Shown here: positions 45,301-57,733 of the stretch, in pieces
Layout: every line of letters begins with the position of its first letter
Position numbering within the stretch: position 1 is the first letter of the stretch
Assembly: GCF_028372415.1 (NCBI RefSeq)
Contig: NC_092876.1
Span: forward strand, 56,473,256-56,537,255
DNA from: Notamacropus eugenii
Lineage: Eukaryota > Chordata > Mammalia > Diprotodontia > Macropodidae
DNA: 64,000 nt
Reading direction: 5' to 3'
Notes under the pieces: generated by a model
What the model was told of the DNA's origin: nothing
Seen by the model: the letters and a program-made list of their open reading frames with translations, nothing else
The model's database searches: none
Position numbers and translations under genes: made by a program

Positions 45301-48300
45301 TATGACCTACTCCGGAGGACCAATGTCTAGCTTAGAGCAGACCCGGAGAGCTCTGGGACCCTATCCTGACTCAGTCTCCTTTTTTGCAACGATGCAGATA
45401 TCTCTCTGGATGCCGACATGAATTGTGATGGCAAAGTGGAGAGGAACTACGTGGATAAGGTACTCAGTCTCTTCTTGAGCATAGACGTGCCAGGGAACAC
45501 AGAGGAGGAAATCCCCTTTGGCACTATCCCCAGGCCCAGCCAAGCCCAGACAGGAATATTCCTGGTATCCCTCTCCTACAGGAGTCATAGCTAAGTCTGG
45601 GCAACTACAAGGAAGCGAGAGGAGCAGGAACTTTCCTTCCTCAATCCATGTGCAATATTTATTGAATGTATGCTTATTCTGTGCCCAGCCTAGTGCTAAG
45701 AGCTATCAGTCAATCAACAAGCATTTACTAAGGACCTACTATGTGCCGGGCACTGTGCTAGACTCTGGGGATCTGAAAAAAGGACAAACCACAGCCCCTA
45801 CCCTCAGAATGTTTGTAAATAGCTAGATACATACAAAAATCTATACAGTAAATGGAAGGGAGACTCATAGGGAAGCCATTAGCTGGCCCTGCCCTCAAGG
45901 CACTTCTAGTCTAATTGAAGGGTCAAAGTTTTTACACATGAAATAAAGAAGAATTGAGTGCCCCTAGTGGAGCTGTCCTCCTTAGCTGTCTTCAGCCTCT
46001 ATTCTCACTCTCCTACATCCATCTGCAATCAATGATGGTGTCACACCTCTGCTCAAGAAGCTTGAGTGGATCTCTATTACCTCTGTAACAAGTTCAGCAT
46101 CCTTTGTCTGTCCTTCAAGGCCCTCTACCATCTGGCATCTCCCTCACAGTCTTATCTCTTGGTATTCTCCACATAATCCATGCTCTAGTCAAACTGGATC
46201 ATTCTCTGTCCCTTGAACGGAGGCATGTGTTCACCCCCTTAAGCTGATGAGCTCCGTCCCATTCCTTCAGGCCCAGTTCAAAGCTGCCTCCTCCAGGAAG
46301 TCTTCCCTGATTGTCCTTTCTTCTTGGATCTCCCATAGAACCTGACTTTGAAATTCTCTAAGGCACCAGGCATAGGGTGTTCTATGTATCTGTCTTATCC
46401 CTCTACTAGACAAGGAGCTCTTTGAGGGTAGGGACCTGTGTCTTATATAAACATCGTTAACCAGCACAGTGTTCTGCATACAGTAGATGTTTAAGAAACG
46501 CTTGTTGCATTCATTTGAACTATGGAGTGCTACTGAGCTCCAGGTATGACTCTGTATCCTCATAGCCCATAAGGATTGAAGATGGGGTACAGGGAGAATT
46601 CATGTAGGAAATGAGATATGTCACCCCTGGAAGGATAGAGAGTAGGTGGGATCTAGAGGTGAATAAGAGGGAGAGGGAATTCTAGGAAGGGGGAAATAGC
46701 ATAAGCCAAGATAAGAGGAGAGTAAATATAGCAGCCATGTGGGATGGGGAAAAGGGCCTGGTTGGAATAGAAATTAAAGCTAGGTTTGGTGTGGATAGGG
46801 TGTAAAGGGCCTTGAATTTTGGATAAAGAAGTCTAGATTTCATCCTATAGGTGCTGGAGAGCCAAGAAAGGTTCTGGAGCAGAGGAGTGACGTAATGAAA
46901 ATGTTTTTTGAGGAAGGTTATCCTGTTGGCCTTTGGGAGGTGATTTGGAAGGGTGTAGGGGTTGTGTGTGTGAAATCTTGGAGGAAGGGGTTGTTGTTTC
47001 CCCAGGAGAGAGGGTATAGGGTTTCGAGAGTGAGGGAGGAATGTCTGAGGCTTCCACCATTGGTGAATTATAATTTATTATTGTCAGAGACATTGGGTGT
47101 GGGGACCTGGTGGACATGGAGCAGTCCTCTTGGTGAACTGTGACCGAGATGATGTCACCTGTGACGACAGAGATAACTGTGACAAATATGTGCGCTGCCT
47201 TGAAGGTACAACTGATGATCCTGCCTAAAAGACATACAAGATTACCTGGGAGCTAGCAGAGTAGAATGACCTTGGTTCTGGGTGGGGAGAAGACTCTCCA
47301 TGTGACTCCTTGGACCACAGTGTTCCATTTTACAATTGCCCCTTAGTCCTGAGGTCTCATTCTAAAAAAGAAGGAGCTCCATGATGTCTCAGGGTATCAT
47401 TCATACCGTGTAGGTGGCCACCAACTTCATGGAAGCTTGGGCTAGTATTAGATCACATCCTATCAATCTAATCAAAATGGAGTTCTGGATTCTAATTTTG
47501 ACTCTGCTGTGACCTCTAGCAAATCACTTAGTTTCTCTGGGTCTCAGTTTCCTATTTGCCACATTAGATTAGATGATTGCTGAGGTCCCCACACTCTGAA
47601 TGCTATAATCCTGTGAGTTAGGATCATAAGACCATAGATTTATAGCTGGAAGAAGATTCAGTTCTTCTAGTGTAATTTCTTCATTTTTTGGATAAGGAAC
47701 AGACGTAGAGAAAGGAGATAGTTGATTTGAGGTCACACAGAGCCAAGACTTGGACCCATGTGTCTGAATTCCCAGCTCTGGGGTCTATCCTGATTATAAT
47801 TACTTTCACCTGTGGTCCAAGACCCAAGAAAGGAGGTGGAACAAGGCATGTTTGCAAAGGTGGGAAATATGGCAGCTGGGCTGGTAGTATTTGCGGGCCT
47901 GAGCCACCCTTTGCCTCTGGATCCTCAGACCTGCAGGACATGTCCCTCATGATCCTGAGAACCCAGGGTCCCACTGCCCTCTTTGATGACCACAAGCTAG
48001 TTCTACATGTCTCCAATTTTGATGCTGAGAGGGCTCGAGTCTTCCATGCCTGTGGTGAGTCTATCCCTTTATACTGTTTCCAGCAGAGATTTGCCAGGAG
48101 AGATGTCCACTGAACTGTGTTTCCTAAAATGGGAATGGACTGCATGGAGCCATGCACACTCTCTCCTCCAGTCCCCTTATAATCAAGGAAATGGTTAGCA
48201 GGGGGAGGGATGCTCCAGAATCTTAGAACTAGAAGGGTCTTCAGAGGCCATCTACTCTAAGCTAGACTAGAGCAGCAATCCCTTCTTGGATGTCCCTGAA

Positions 48301-51300
48301 AAATGGTCATCCAGCTTTTTCTGGAAGACCCTTGGCAACGGGGAACTCCCTCTCCCTGGGGCAGCCCATTCAAATTTCAGATAGTTGTCACTTTTTCTTG
48401 ATACTGAGCCCAAAACTGTCTCTCTGCAACCCCCTCCCATTGCTTCCCATTTGTTCTGTCCTCTGGACAGAAGAAGGATTCTGTTTCCATGTGACAGAAC
48501 TTTGGTACTTGAAGGCAGAAATTATGTCTCTTCTGCCCCTCAAGGCTTCATAAGGTTAAACATCTCTTCATGGTCAGAAGTTTTCTCCAGACAAAGCCAA
48601 GAGAGGCAGAATTTTAGGGTAATATGTTTGAAATTAGAGGATCTGGGTTCAAATTTTACCTCCATCTGTTACTACTTGGATGACCTTAGACAAATGACTA
48701 CAACTCCCTGGACCTCAGTTTCCTCATATGTAAAATAAAGGGATTGGGCTAGATGGTCCCTTCCAGCCCTAAATCTATAGTTCTATCATGCCTGCCCTCA
48801 AGGAGCTTATATTCTACTGAGATGAACCCAAGGTAATTTGAGAAGGGAGGGGGATATCAAGATGGGTTTTGCAGAAGAGAAGCCCCCTTAGCTGGGCTGT
48901 GAAGGGTAATAGCATGATGGGGTGGAAAGAGCCCTAGCACTGGAGTCACAGGGATGGATGCTTCAGCATCTGAGCTTGTTCAAACCTAAGGGACTCAGGT
49001 TCTTCATCTGTAAAACAAAGAGGCTGGAAAGCAGACAGACTTCTAGCTCTAAATCTATGAGGTGGTCATGATGGACATGAAGGATGAAGAGTGGAGAGTC
49101 AAGGACACCTCTGAGGCTATGAACCCACGGGCCTAGAAGGATGGTGGTGCCATTGACAGGGTTTCTAGGATCACAGATGTCTATGTTAGTCTAGGCTTGG
49201 GGCTTGTTCTCCTTCTTAGCACACACAGCAAGTACCAATAGGGAAGCAAGAAATGATCAAGTCTAGGTCAAGTCTAGCCTGTCGCTGCCTCTCTGAATGG
49301 TAACAGCTCAGATTCTTTGGGCTTCCCATCCCTGGGGAAGAGCACTAGGGGTCAGAGGATGGCTCTGGACAAGAAGCCTCTTTTGCTTAGAGGGGAAGGA
49401 CTTCATGACCCACCCCACCCTGCATGTCTCTAGCTCTTTAAGATATGGGTCACTTCCTTTTCTTTCTCCTCCCCTTAACCCCTTATGTCCCATCCCTCCC
49501 CTTCAGGTCCTGAGGACTTATGTGAAGCCTACAGGTATGTTCTAGGACCAAACAAAGTATCCTATGTGGTTCCTCGCTTCAATGGGGAAGAAGAAAGGTT
49601 CTATGTAGAAGGACTTTCCTTCCCTGATGCTGGCTTCTCTGGGCTCATCACCTTCCATGTCACCTTGTTGGATGATTCCAATCAGGTACGAAAGGTGGGG
49701 ATGGGGGGATACATGGTATTGAGCATTGAAGCTAGGCCCCAGGGATGGGTGGGGGGAAGGGCTGTATTCTCAGCACTGTTGTCCATAACGTAGGCATGGA
49801 AAGGAGCTGGTAGAGTTGAGTCACCTCTACAGAGAAGACTTTACCTAGTCTTAGGAGGTAGGGCCTCTGGTATTCTGACCACTAGGGCCTTTCTCCCATT
49901 GGTGCTATGAGTACAGGTCAGACCAGGTATTCTAAAGGACACTAGTTTCAATATCCAGAGTTCAGTCATCGGATTGTTCATGTATATCTTGTCCATGCCT
50001 CTCAGAATTGTATAGATGTTAATCTAAATTCCCCCTCATCTCTCTTGCCACCCCCAAGCCTTAGTCTTTCAAACTCAACCATCATTTGGCCATCGTCCCA
50101 TCCCATTGTCAGAGAAGAAAAGCATTTGACGATAGTGTGATAGTAACCAATGTTAATAATCCTGAGAAGGGCACCATCTTCTTGGCCACTTTGAGGTTGC
50201 CTGTAGGTTGCCTTATTAAAGCAGAGAGAGAGAGAGCTTGAATCTCTGGCCTGAAATTAGAACCCTGAACTCTTCCCCCACTCATTATAATAGGATGGCT
50301 GGAGTGCATATTTAGGGACAGCAGAGAGCCAAATGAAACCCTTCAGTGGTATAGTAGTGCACCTCTGAGGAGTTTGAATATCTCTGTGTGTCTGTGTTTA
50401 GGTTTCCTTGTAGTGTGTGTGTGTGTGTGCATGTGCGCATATGTGTGTGTGTTTGTGTGTGTGTGTGTCCCTGGGGAAAGTCTGGTGCTCTAGACTGTGC
50501 TTTGAGCTGCCTGAGTTCTCAGATACAGAGTATACCAAAGACTAGACAGCGATAACTATGTCCTAAGGTGAGTGACTATTTCTTGACAACACCACCTGAG
50601 CCCTTCCTCATTCCCTTGAGTGAGCTTGGTTCAGAGATTACCAAACCCTGGAAGCCCATAGTTCTCCAACACCTTGTTGACCAGGGTCTAGCTCAGAATT
50701 CCTCCAGATTTTATAAAGCACTCTTCTTTAAGGATCATCAGCTGAGGTGGCTTCTCTGATCTCTCCCCGCAGGATTTCCCAGAGTCCCCAGTCTTCACTG
50801 ACACTGTGGTATTCCGTGTGGCCCCCTGGATCATGACTCCCAGCACCCTCCCACCCGTGGAGGTGTATGTATGCAAGTGAGTCTGATGTCAGGAGATGGT
50901 GATGGGAACCATTGGGGAACTTTTCCATCTGAGGGCTCCCGTTGCATTTCTCTCAGTCCCCTGGACATTTCTTGAGCCACCTAACCTTCTGTCCTGTCCA
51001 CAGAGTGAGGAACAACACCCACTTTGTGGAAGCAGTTGCACACTTGGCAAAGAAAGCGGGCTGCAAGCTGACCATCTGTCCCCAGGCTGAGAATCGCAAT
51101 GACCGCTGGATACAGGTGAGGAGGGCTCTCCATTGCCAAGAATCAGTTCAAGGAATTTGTGGGGCATCGAGACAGAGGAGGACAGAGAGAAGAGGGAGTG
51201 AAGAGTGAGGGTGGGGGAAGAAAGGAGACAGAGAGTGACATAGAGAGAGTAAAAGAGAGAGAAACAGAGAGAGGAGAAGGAAGAGGAGGAGAGAGCAACA

Positions 51301-54300
51301 GAAACAGAGAAAGTGACACAAAGAGAGAAAGAGAGAGAAGGAGGAGGAGGGATAGGGAGAGGATGAGAAGGGAAGGAGAGGGAGAAGAAAGGAGAAGAAG
51401 GAAGGGGGAGACAGGTAAGGAGGGAGAGAGGGAGGAGAGGCACAGAGAAAAAAAGAGAGGAGAAAGAGAAGGGGAGAGAGATAATAAAGAAGGAGAGAGA
51501 GAGAAGGAGAGAGAGAGAGACCACCTGAGGATTCAGGGCTCGATTGACCCTTCTCGTCTGGAAGGACCAATGGGCAGGGTATTCCAAGACCTTTTATAAA
51601 CTATCTTCTTTATCCTCAAGGAAGGGGGCCCTGAATTCAAATCTGGCCTCAGACACTTACTAGCTGTGTGACTCTGGTCAACTTGCCTCAGTTTCCTCAT
51701 CTGTAAAATGAGCTGGAGAAGGAAATGGCAAACCACTCCAGTGTCTTTGCCAAGAAAATCCTAAATGGGGTCATGAAGAGTTGGGCGTGTCTAAAAAACA
51801 ACTGTACAACACCAAGAATCTGCTTCTTCTCAGGATGAGATGGAGTTGGGGTATATCCAGGCTCCCCACAAGACCTTCCCTGTGGTCTTTGACTCCCCAC
51901 GGAATGGCGAGCTTCAGGACTTTCCCTACAAAAGGATCCTGGTGGGTGCTCCCTTCCTAGTCTTCAGGCATGTTTCTAGCCCAGACTATAGGGCCAAACA
52001 GCAGCTGCTACTTGGATTCGCCCCCAAGGCCCATCTGGAAAGATGACACAGGGGAGGGAAAGGGGCAAAGGTTGCTCATGGCTCATCCCTGGCAGAGGGT
52101 GGGGGGGCCTGGTTTGTCAGCATCTCCTCTTGTGAATCTGTTCAAGTGACTCTCCCATTGTTCAGCATTCCAGTGAGGCTACCCAAGACCAAGTCATGAG
52201 TAATCATAGAAATGACGTAGACAAGATCAGAGGTAGAAGGACAAACTAGAACAGAGATGTCCGAGCTGGGAGGGCCCTTAGAACCCAGGATGTCAGGGCT
52301 GGGAGGGCCCTAAGAACCTAGGATGTCAGGTCTGGGAGGGCCCTTAGAACCCAGGATGTCAGGGCTGGGAGGGCCCTAAGAACCTGGGATGTCAGGGCTG
52401 GGAGGGCCCTTAGAACCCAGGATGTCAGGGCTGGGAGGGCCCTAAGAACCTGGGATGTCAGGGCTGGGAGGGCCCTTAGAACCCAGGATGTCAGGGCTGG
52501 GAGGGCCTTAGAACCCAGGATGTCAGGGCTGGGAGGGCACTTAGAACACAGGATGTCAGAGCTGGGAAGGCCCTTAGAACTTAAGAATGTCAGAGCTGGG
52601 AGGAACCTTAGAACACAGGATGCTGGAGCTGGAGAACCTAAGAACCCAGAATGTCATAGCAAGAAAAACACTTAGAGATTATTTAGCCAGAATCCCTAAT
52701 GAACAGATATTAAAACTGGGCTCTGTCTATGTGAGGAGTAAAATGCAGAGCTTCACAAAGAGTAGTGGTAAAGGACTAAAGGGGTGAGGAAGGCCTTGAG
52801 TAAGTCGTGGTTCCTCTTTTGGTCTTACTTTCCCTCTCTGCAGAGGGTGTAAAATGTTCTCCAGTGCCTACAAGGATCCTCTTGTGAGCCAGAAAGAACC
52901 GAGAGATGCCCTGGGAAGCATGTAGAGAAATGGGCATCTGTTGCCCACTCTAGCTGTTGCCTGAGTTCTTAGCTGACTCTGTCCTCTCCCCTTCTGCCCA
53001 GGGCCCAGACTTTGGCTACGTGACCAGGGAACCCCGGGACAAGTCTGTCAGTGGCCTGGACTCCTTTGGGAACTTGGAAGTCAGCCCTCCCGTGGTGGCC
53101 AATGGGAAGGAATACCCTTTAGGAAGAATCCTTATCGGGGGCAACTTGCCTGGGTAAGAGAGGGATGGAGGCTTCTGGCATGGATATTGGAGGTACCTGG
53201 TACAGAGTGGGAGGGAGAGAGAGCAACCACTTATATAACTCCTACTATGTGCTAGCCACTGGCTAAAGGCCTTATAGATACCATCTCATGATTGCCCTGT
53301 ATATAGCTCTTCATACTGTATATATGGAGAGTTTATTTTTAGCATATATATTTATATGTGTATGAAAGAAATGCTGTATTTATAGAGACCATATATACAT
53401 CACGTTATGTATATGTACACATGCACATATACGTATGTATATCTGTATAATATAACAAATTTATTTATAAATAGATATGTGTATAATGCATCTTGCATCT
53501 TTATAACATATATTTATGTCTATAATAGAAATAATACATTCATGTATATTTTATGTAACACATACATCACCTTGCACATATGTACATATATACATGTATA
53601 GCTGCCTGTGTATATATGTACAATGTGAGGCATATATGTGTGATGTATATATTTGTCACTTCATAGTATATATTTATATACACATATGTATGTGCACATA
53701 TATGCACATGTGCATGCACAGAAGGACATTTATGTAGCTAGGACCTGCAGTGACAGTTCACTGGATCTGAAATCAGAAAGTCCTGAGTACAAATTCAGTC
53801 TCAGGCACTTACTCGCTGTGTGATCCTAAGCAAGTCACTTTACCTTTGCCTCAGTTCCCTCATCTGTAAAATGGGGATAATGCTAACACCTAGCTCCCAG
53901 GGTTGTTGTAAGGATCAAATGAGATGACATTTGTAAAGCACTTTAAAAAAGTGCTATATAAATGCAACTATTAATATAATTATGATTATTATCTATGCCA
54001 AGAAAACCCCAATGGGTCCACAAAGAGTCGGGCATGACTGAAACAACTAAATGGTAAAAATAAATATTACTATTAATAACAATGATTGCTCATTTGAGCT
54101 ACACCAAGAAACCTTTGACACAGATGTTACTATTATTCTGATTTTATAGATAAGAAAACTAAGTATAGATGTTGTATAGATGAGAAAATTAAATAAGTTT
54201 TAAAAGCATTGTGGATATTCTGGTCAGGATTTTGCACTTGAGGTCACAGAGACTTGGCAAGTCACAAGCCTCTTTGTGCCTCAGTTTCCTCATCTGAAAA

Positions 54301-57300
54301 AGAGAGACTTGGACTTTGGTCTCTAAGGCCCTTTCCAGCTCTTAATCTGTGATGCTAAATCATGGTAATACAATTCATAGAATCATGGATTTAAAGCTGG
54401 GAGGGGCTTTGGAGTACATCTAGTCCAGGGATGGGGGCCATGCCACTCTTGAGGACTTACGGGGCCACATGTGGCTTTGAGGCTGCAGATGCCTTACCCT
54501 TGGACTGTAGAATATTAAGTACAGAAGGGGCCTTAGTGATCATCCCTCACATTTTTTAGCTGGGGACAATAAGTCCCAGAAAGACATAATTTGTTTATGA
54601 TTTAACAGCATTGCTGAGAAGTTCTAAACTAATATGCCTTCCATCCCTCTACTCTGCCTCTCCTGGATAATTATGCCTAGCATCTCTGGTTTTTGGACTG
54701 TTCATTTTATTTTTAAAAGCTGATTGACACACTTAGCCCTTATAGACCACCAGGGGTCTCACCCCCAGTTCAATCCCTAAAACATTTGTGTATTTGGAAG
54801 GTTCATGATTTCCAAGTGAATTAATGAAAATTTCTCATCAACACCAATTCTTTTCTGAATCTGAATTTTGTGCAGATTTCTGGGGTCTCTGAATATTTGC
54901 TTGACTCTGGTGTGATTATAAGTGGAAGAACCTTAATGGGGCATAATTATGAGGATTCTTAAACTCGGGCGTTGACTGACTTTGTTGGCTAGAGTCCTCC
55001 CTCTACTGCCTGATTAGCTGCATTGTTGTTAAGAGAATATAAGCTCTTTGAGTGAGGATTGCAGGAATCTGAGGATATAGAATGTTAGAACACAGAATGT
55101 GAGAATGGGGAGGCAACGTGAGAGGTAAGTGCCCTCAGAACAGAGAATGTCAGAGCAGGGATGGATGAGAGAGAGAGAGAGAGAGAGACAGAGAGAGAGA
55201 CAGAGAGAGAGACAGAGAGACAGAGACAGAGACAGAGAGAGACAGAGAGACAGAGAGGAAGAAGGAGAGAGACAGAGAGAGAGACAGAGAGACAGAGACA
55301 GAGAGAGACAGAGAGACAGAGAGGAAGAAGGAGAGAGACAGAGATAGAAAGATATACAGATAGAGACAGAAGAGAGAGAGATTAAGAGACAGATATCAAG
55401 AGAGGCAGAGATACAGAGAGACAGAATGAGAAAGAGGAGAGAAGAGAAATTGAAAGAAGAAAAGGGAGAAAAAGAGATTGGGAGCCTTTTTAAGTGCTTG
55501 CATTCTAATGGGGGAAGCAATAATCAGTCAGTCAGTAAATATCTACTAAGCACCTACTGTGTGCCAAGCACAGTGCTAAGCCCAGGGGACACAAACGGAG
55601 GTAAAAAGACAAGCCCTGCCCTTGAGGAGCTCCCAGTCTAATGCAAGCAGTTATGTATAAATAAACCACAAACTGAATAAACTGGAGACCATCAGCAGAG
55701 GGAAGGCACTGGAACTCAGAGGAATTGATCCAGGGCAGCCTACTTCCTCATTTCCCAAACTATCTATTCCTTGTCCCTGGAATGTCCTCCTCTGGAATGT
55801 GTGGTAATTCCAAGGGAGTCTCCTTGCAGGGCTCTGAATGACAGCCTAGTGAGGTATTTCAGGATCCAAGGGAGGATCTTTGCCCACCTCTGAGGTCCCC
55901 CCTCCCACCTAGTTTACATCTGCACATTCATCCATAAATGTTTCTAACCAGGGAAAAGGCTTTGGATAGCCCGGTCCCCAGGTATGGCTGTTATATCCTT
56001 CTAGCCCATTAGCATTTACAAAGTCCTTCCTTTGAACCGTCCTGGTGTGTTTTTCTGGTAAGCCATTCAGTACCAAGGGTCTAGAAGACCTGTGTTCAAA
56101 TCCATCTTGACATTTACTAGCTGTGTGACCCTGGGAAAGCCACTTAGCCTCAGTTTCCTCATCTGTAGAATGGAGATAATAATAATCCCTACCTCCCAGG
56201 GCTGCTCTGAGGATCAAGTGAGATAGTAATTGTAAAGCACTTAGTACAGAGACTACATATCACGGGTGCTATGTAAATGTTAGTTATTATTAGAATATAA
56301 ACTCCTTGCAGACAGGAAATTGTCTTGGTATCTATAGTGCCTGACACATAAAAGGAGCTTCATCAACTCTTGCTGAAAAAAAAGAAATATATTGCTGAAT
56401 TCAATTATCTCCCATTTTACAGTTGTGGCAACTGAGGGCCAGAGAGAGGAAGTGATTCCTAGTCAATGGCAGAGCTGGGAGTTGGACCCAGATCTGGTAC
56501 TCAATGTTCTTTCTATTACACTATGTTAGCAACTCATGAATTTAGATCTCTAGGGAGAGGGAAAGATAGTGATTGAAATTTATGACTGAGATAAAAATGT
56601 CTGGTAGCAGAATCTCCCCTGAAAGCAAAGAGGACAATGAGAACAGACCTCTCATCTCCAGCACAGGCAGAGTGCTCCAATATAGGCTATAAGCTTCTTG
56701 AGGGCTGGGACAGAATCAGGTTTTTATTTGTAATTCTGCGCGGAGTAGGTGCTTAATAAATATTCCTTGAACTGAATGGATCTAAGGTAACCAAAGGGTC
56801 CTAATCTTGGCTCAACCACTTTTTATCACAGGACTGATAAGAACCTGTGTGTGCATGTGTGTGTTTGTCCTTTGTTGCTGAAGAAGACCATGCCATCAGA
56901 GAAATGATGACATGACTTGCACTTGACTTTGTTTTGAGTGAGGGAGGGCTGTGCAGGACACCAGCCTCACTTCTCCTCCAGAGCCATCTGAATCCAGTGA
57001 CCAAATATTCATCAGGATGACTGGAGATGACCTAGGATGAGTCCTTGCACTGACTGCTTAAATGCGACCAATGGAGGATAAGGTGCCCAGGTTCAGACTT
57101 GCTTGACTCCCACCTACCTCTTGAGGTCCTTTTGAGGTCTATGAGACTACTGGTATATTAAATACAAGTAACAACTTGCACCAACTGTCACAAAAAGTCT
57201 GTTCTATTCCAATATCTCCTTATAGCCTGGAGTTGATCCTGGTGGACTTTCAAGCGCTGGGCCACTGGAATGCAAATATTAACAAATCTCACCAAGCTGG

Positions 57301-57673
57301 AAAGGTTTCACGACTGTGTTTCTATTGTCAGAGAACCTACCTTGCTAAGAGCAGAGACCCTGAGCACCAGGGAGGTTTAGTCAATAGGAGATGGGAAGGG
57401 GTAGACAGGAAGAAAGCAGATGGGTTATTTTTAGCTGGAATACCTCTTGGAGATCATCTCCATGAGAGGTGGAAGGGTTGAATCCCAGCCTGGAGTACCC
57501 ACCCTGATGAAATCATGGGTCCTTGGAGTTTTGAACTAATGACCTAGAATTAAAGCCTAATTAAAGTCACTAAATGAAATTTACTCTGGCCTCTGCCCAG
57601 GAGCCATTTGATCTACCATGATCTCTCTTGAGTCATTCATCTTGTCTGAATAAATACTTAGTGTGGATTTGGG

Positions 57674-57733
<60 letters not shown>

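Larger units (their letters stand above)
43880..45397 (+). other. PADI3 intron 3
   Basis: SINEs at 44,155-44,240, 44,290-44,520 and 44,621-44,862 (all plus), then 44,925-45,030 and 45,075-45,240. 43,880-44,150 is unique-looking. Confidence 0.7.
45460..47087 (+). other. PADI3 intron 4
   Basis: Reversed L2 (45,640-45,860), plus L2 (45,960-46,525) and the unnamed old repeat (46,590-47,080), which runs almost to exon 5. Confidence 0.75.
48055..49506 (+). other. PADI3 intron 6
   Basis: Reversed CR1/L3-like fragment (48,210-48,600), plus-strand SINEs (48,605-48,788 and 48,915-49,060). 49,070-49,500 looks unique. Confidence 0.75.
51116..51833 (+). other. PADI3 intron 9
   Basis: Composed almost wholly of a purine tract (51,155-51,525) and a marsupial SINE (51,624-51,815) that ends about 18 bases before exon 10. 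Confidence 0.85.

Noticed and set aside
50889-51587. 232-codon minus-strand frame
   Set aside because: Lies over PADI3 exon 9 and the GA tract of intron 9; Ser/Leu repeats come from the tract.
52248-52680. Regular ~33-bp repeats considered as a CRISPR array
   Set aside because: Units are directly adjacent with no unique spacers, and the sequence is from a mammal.
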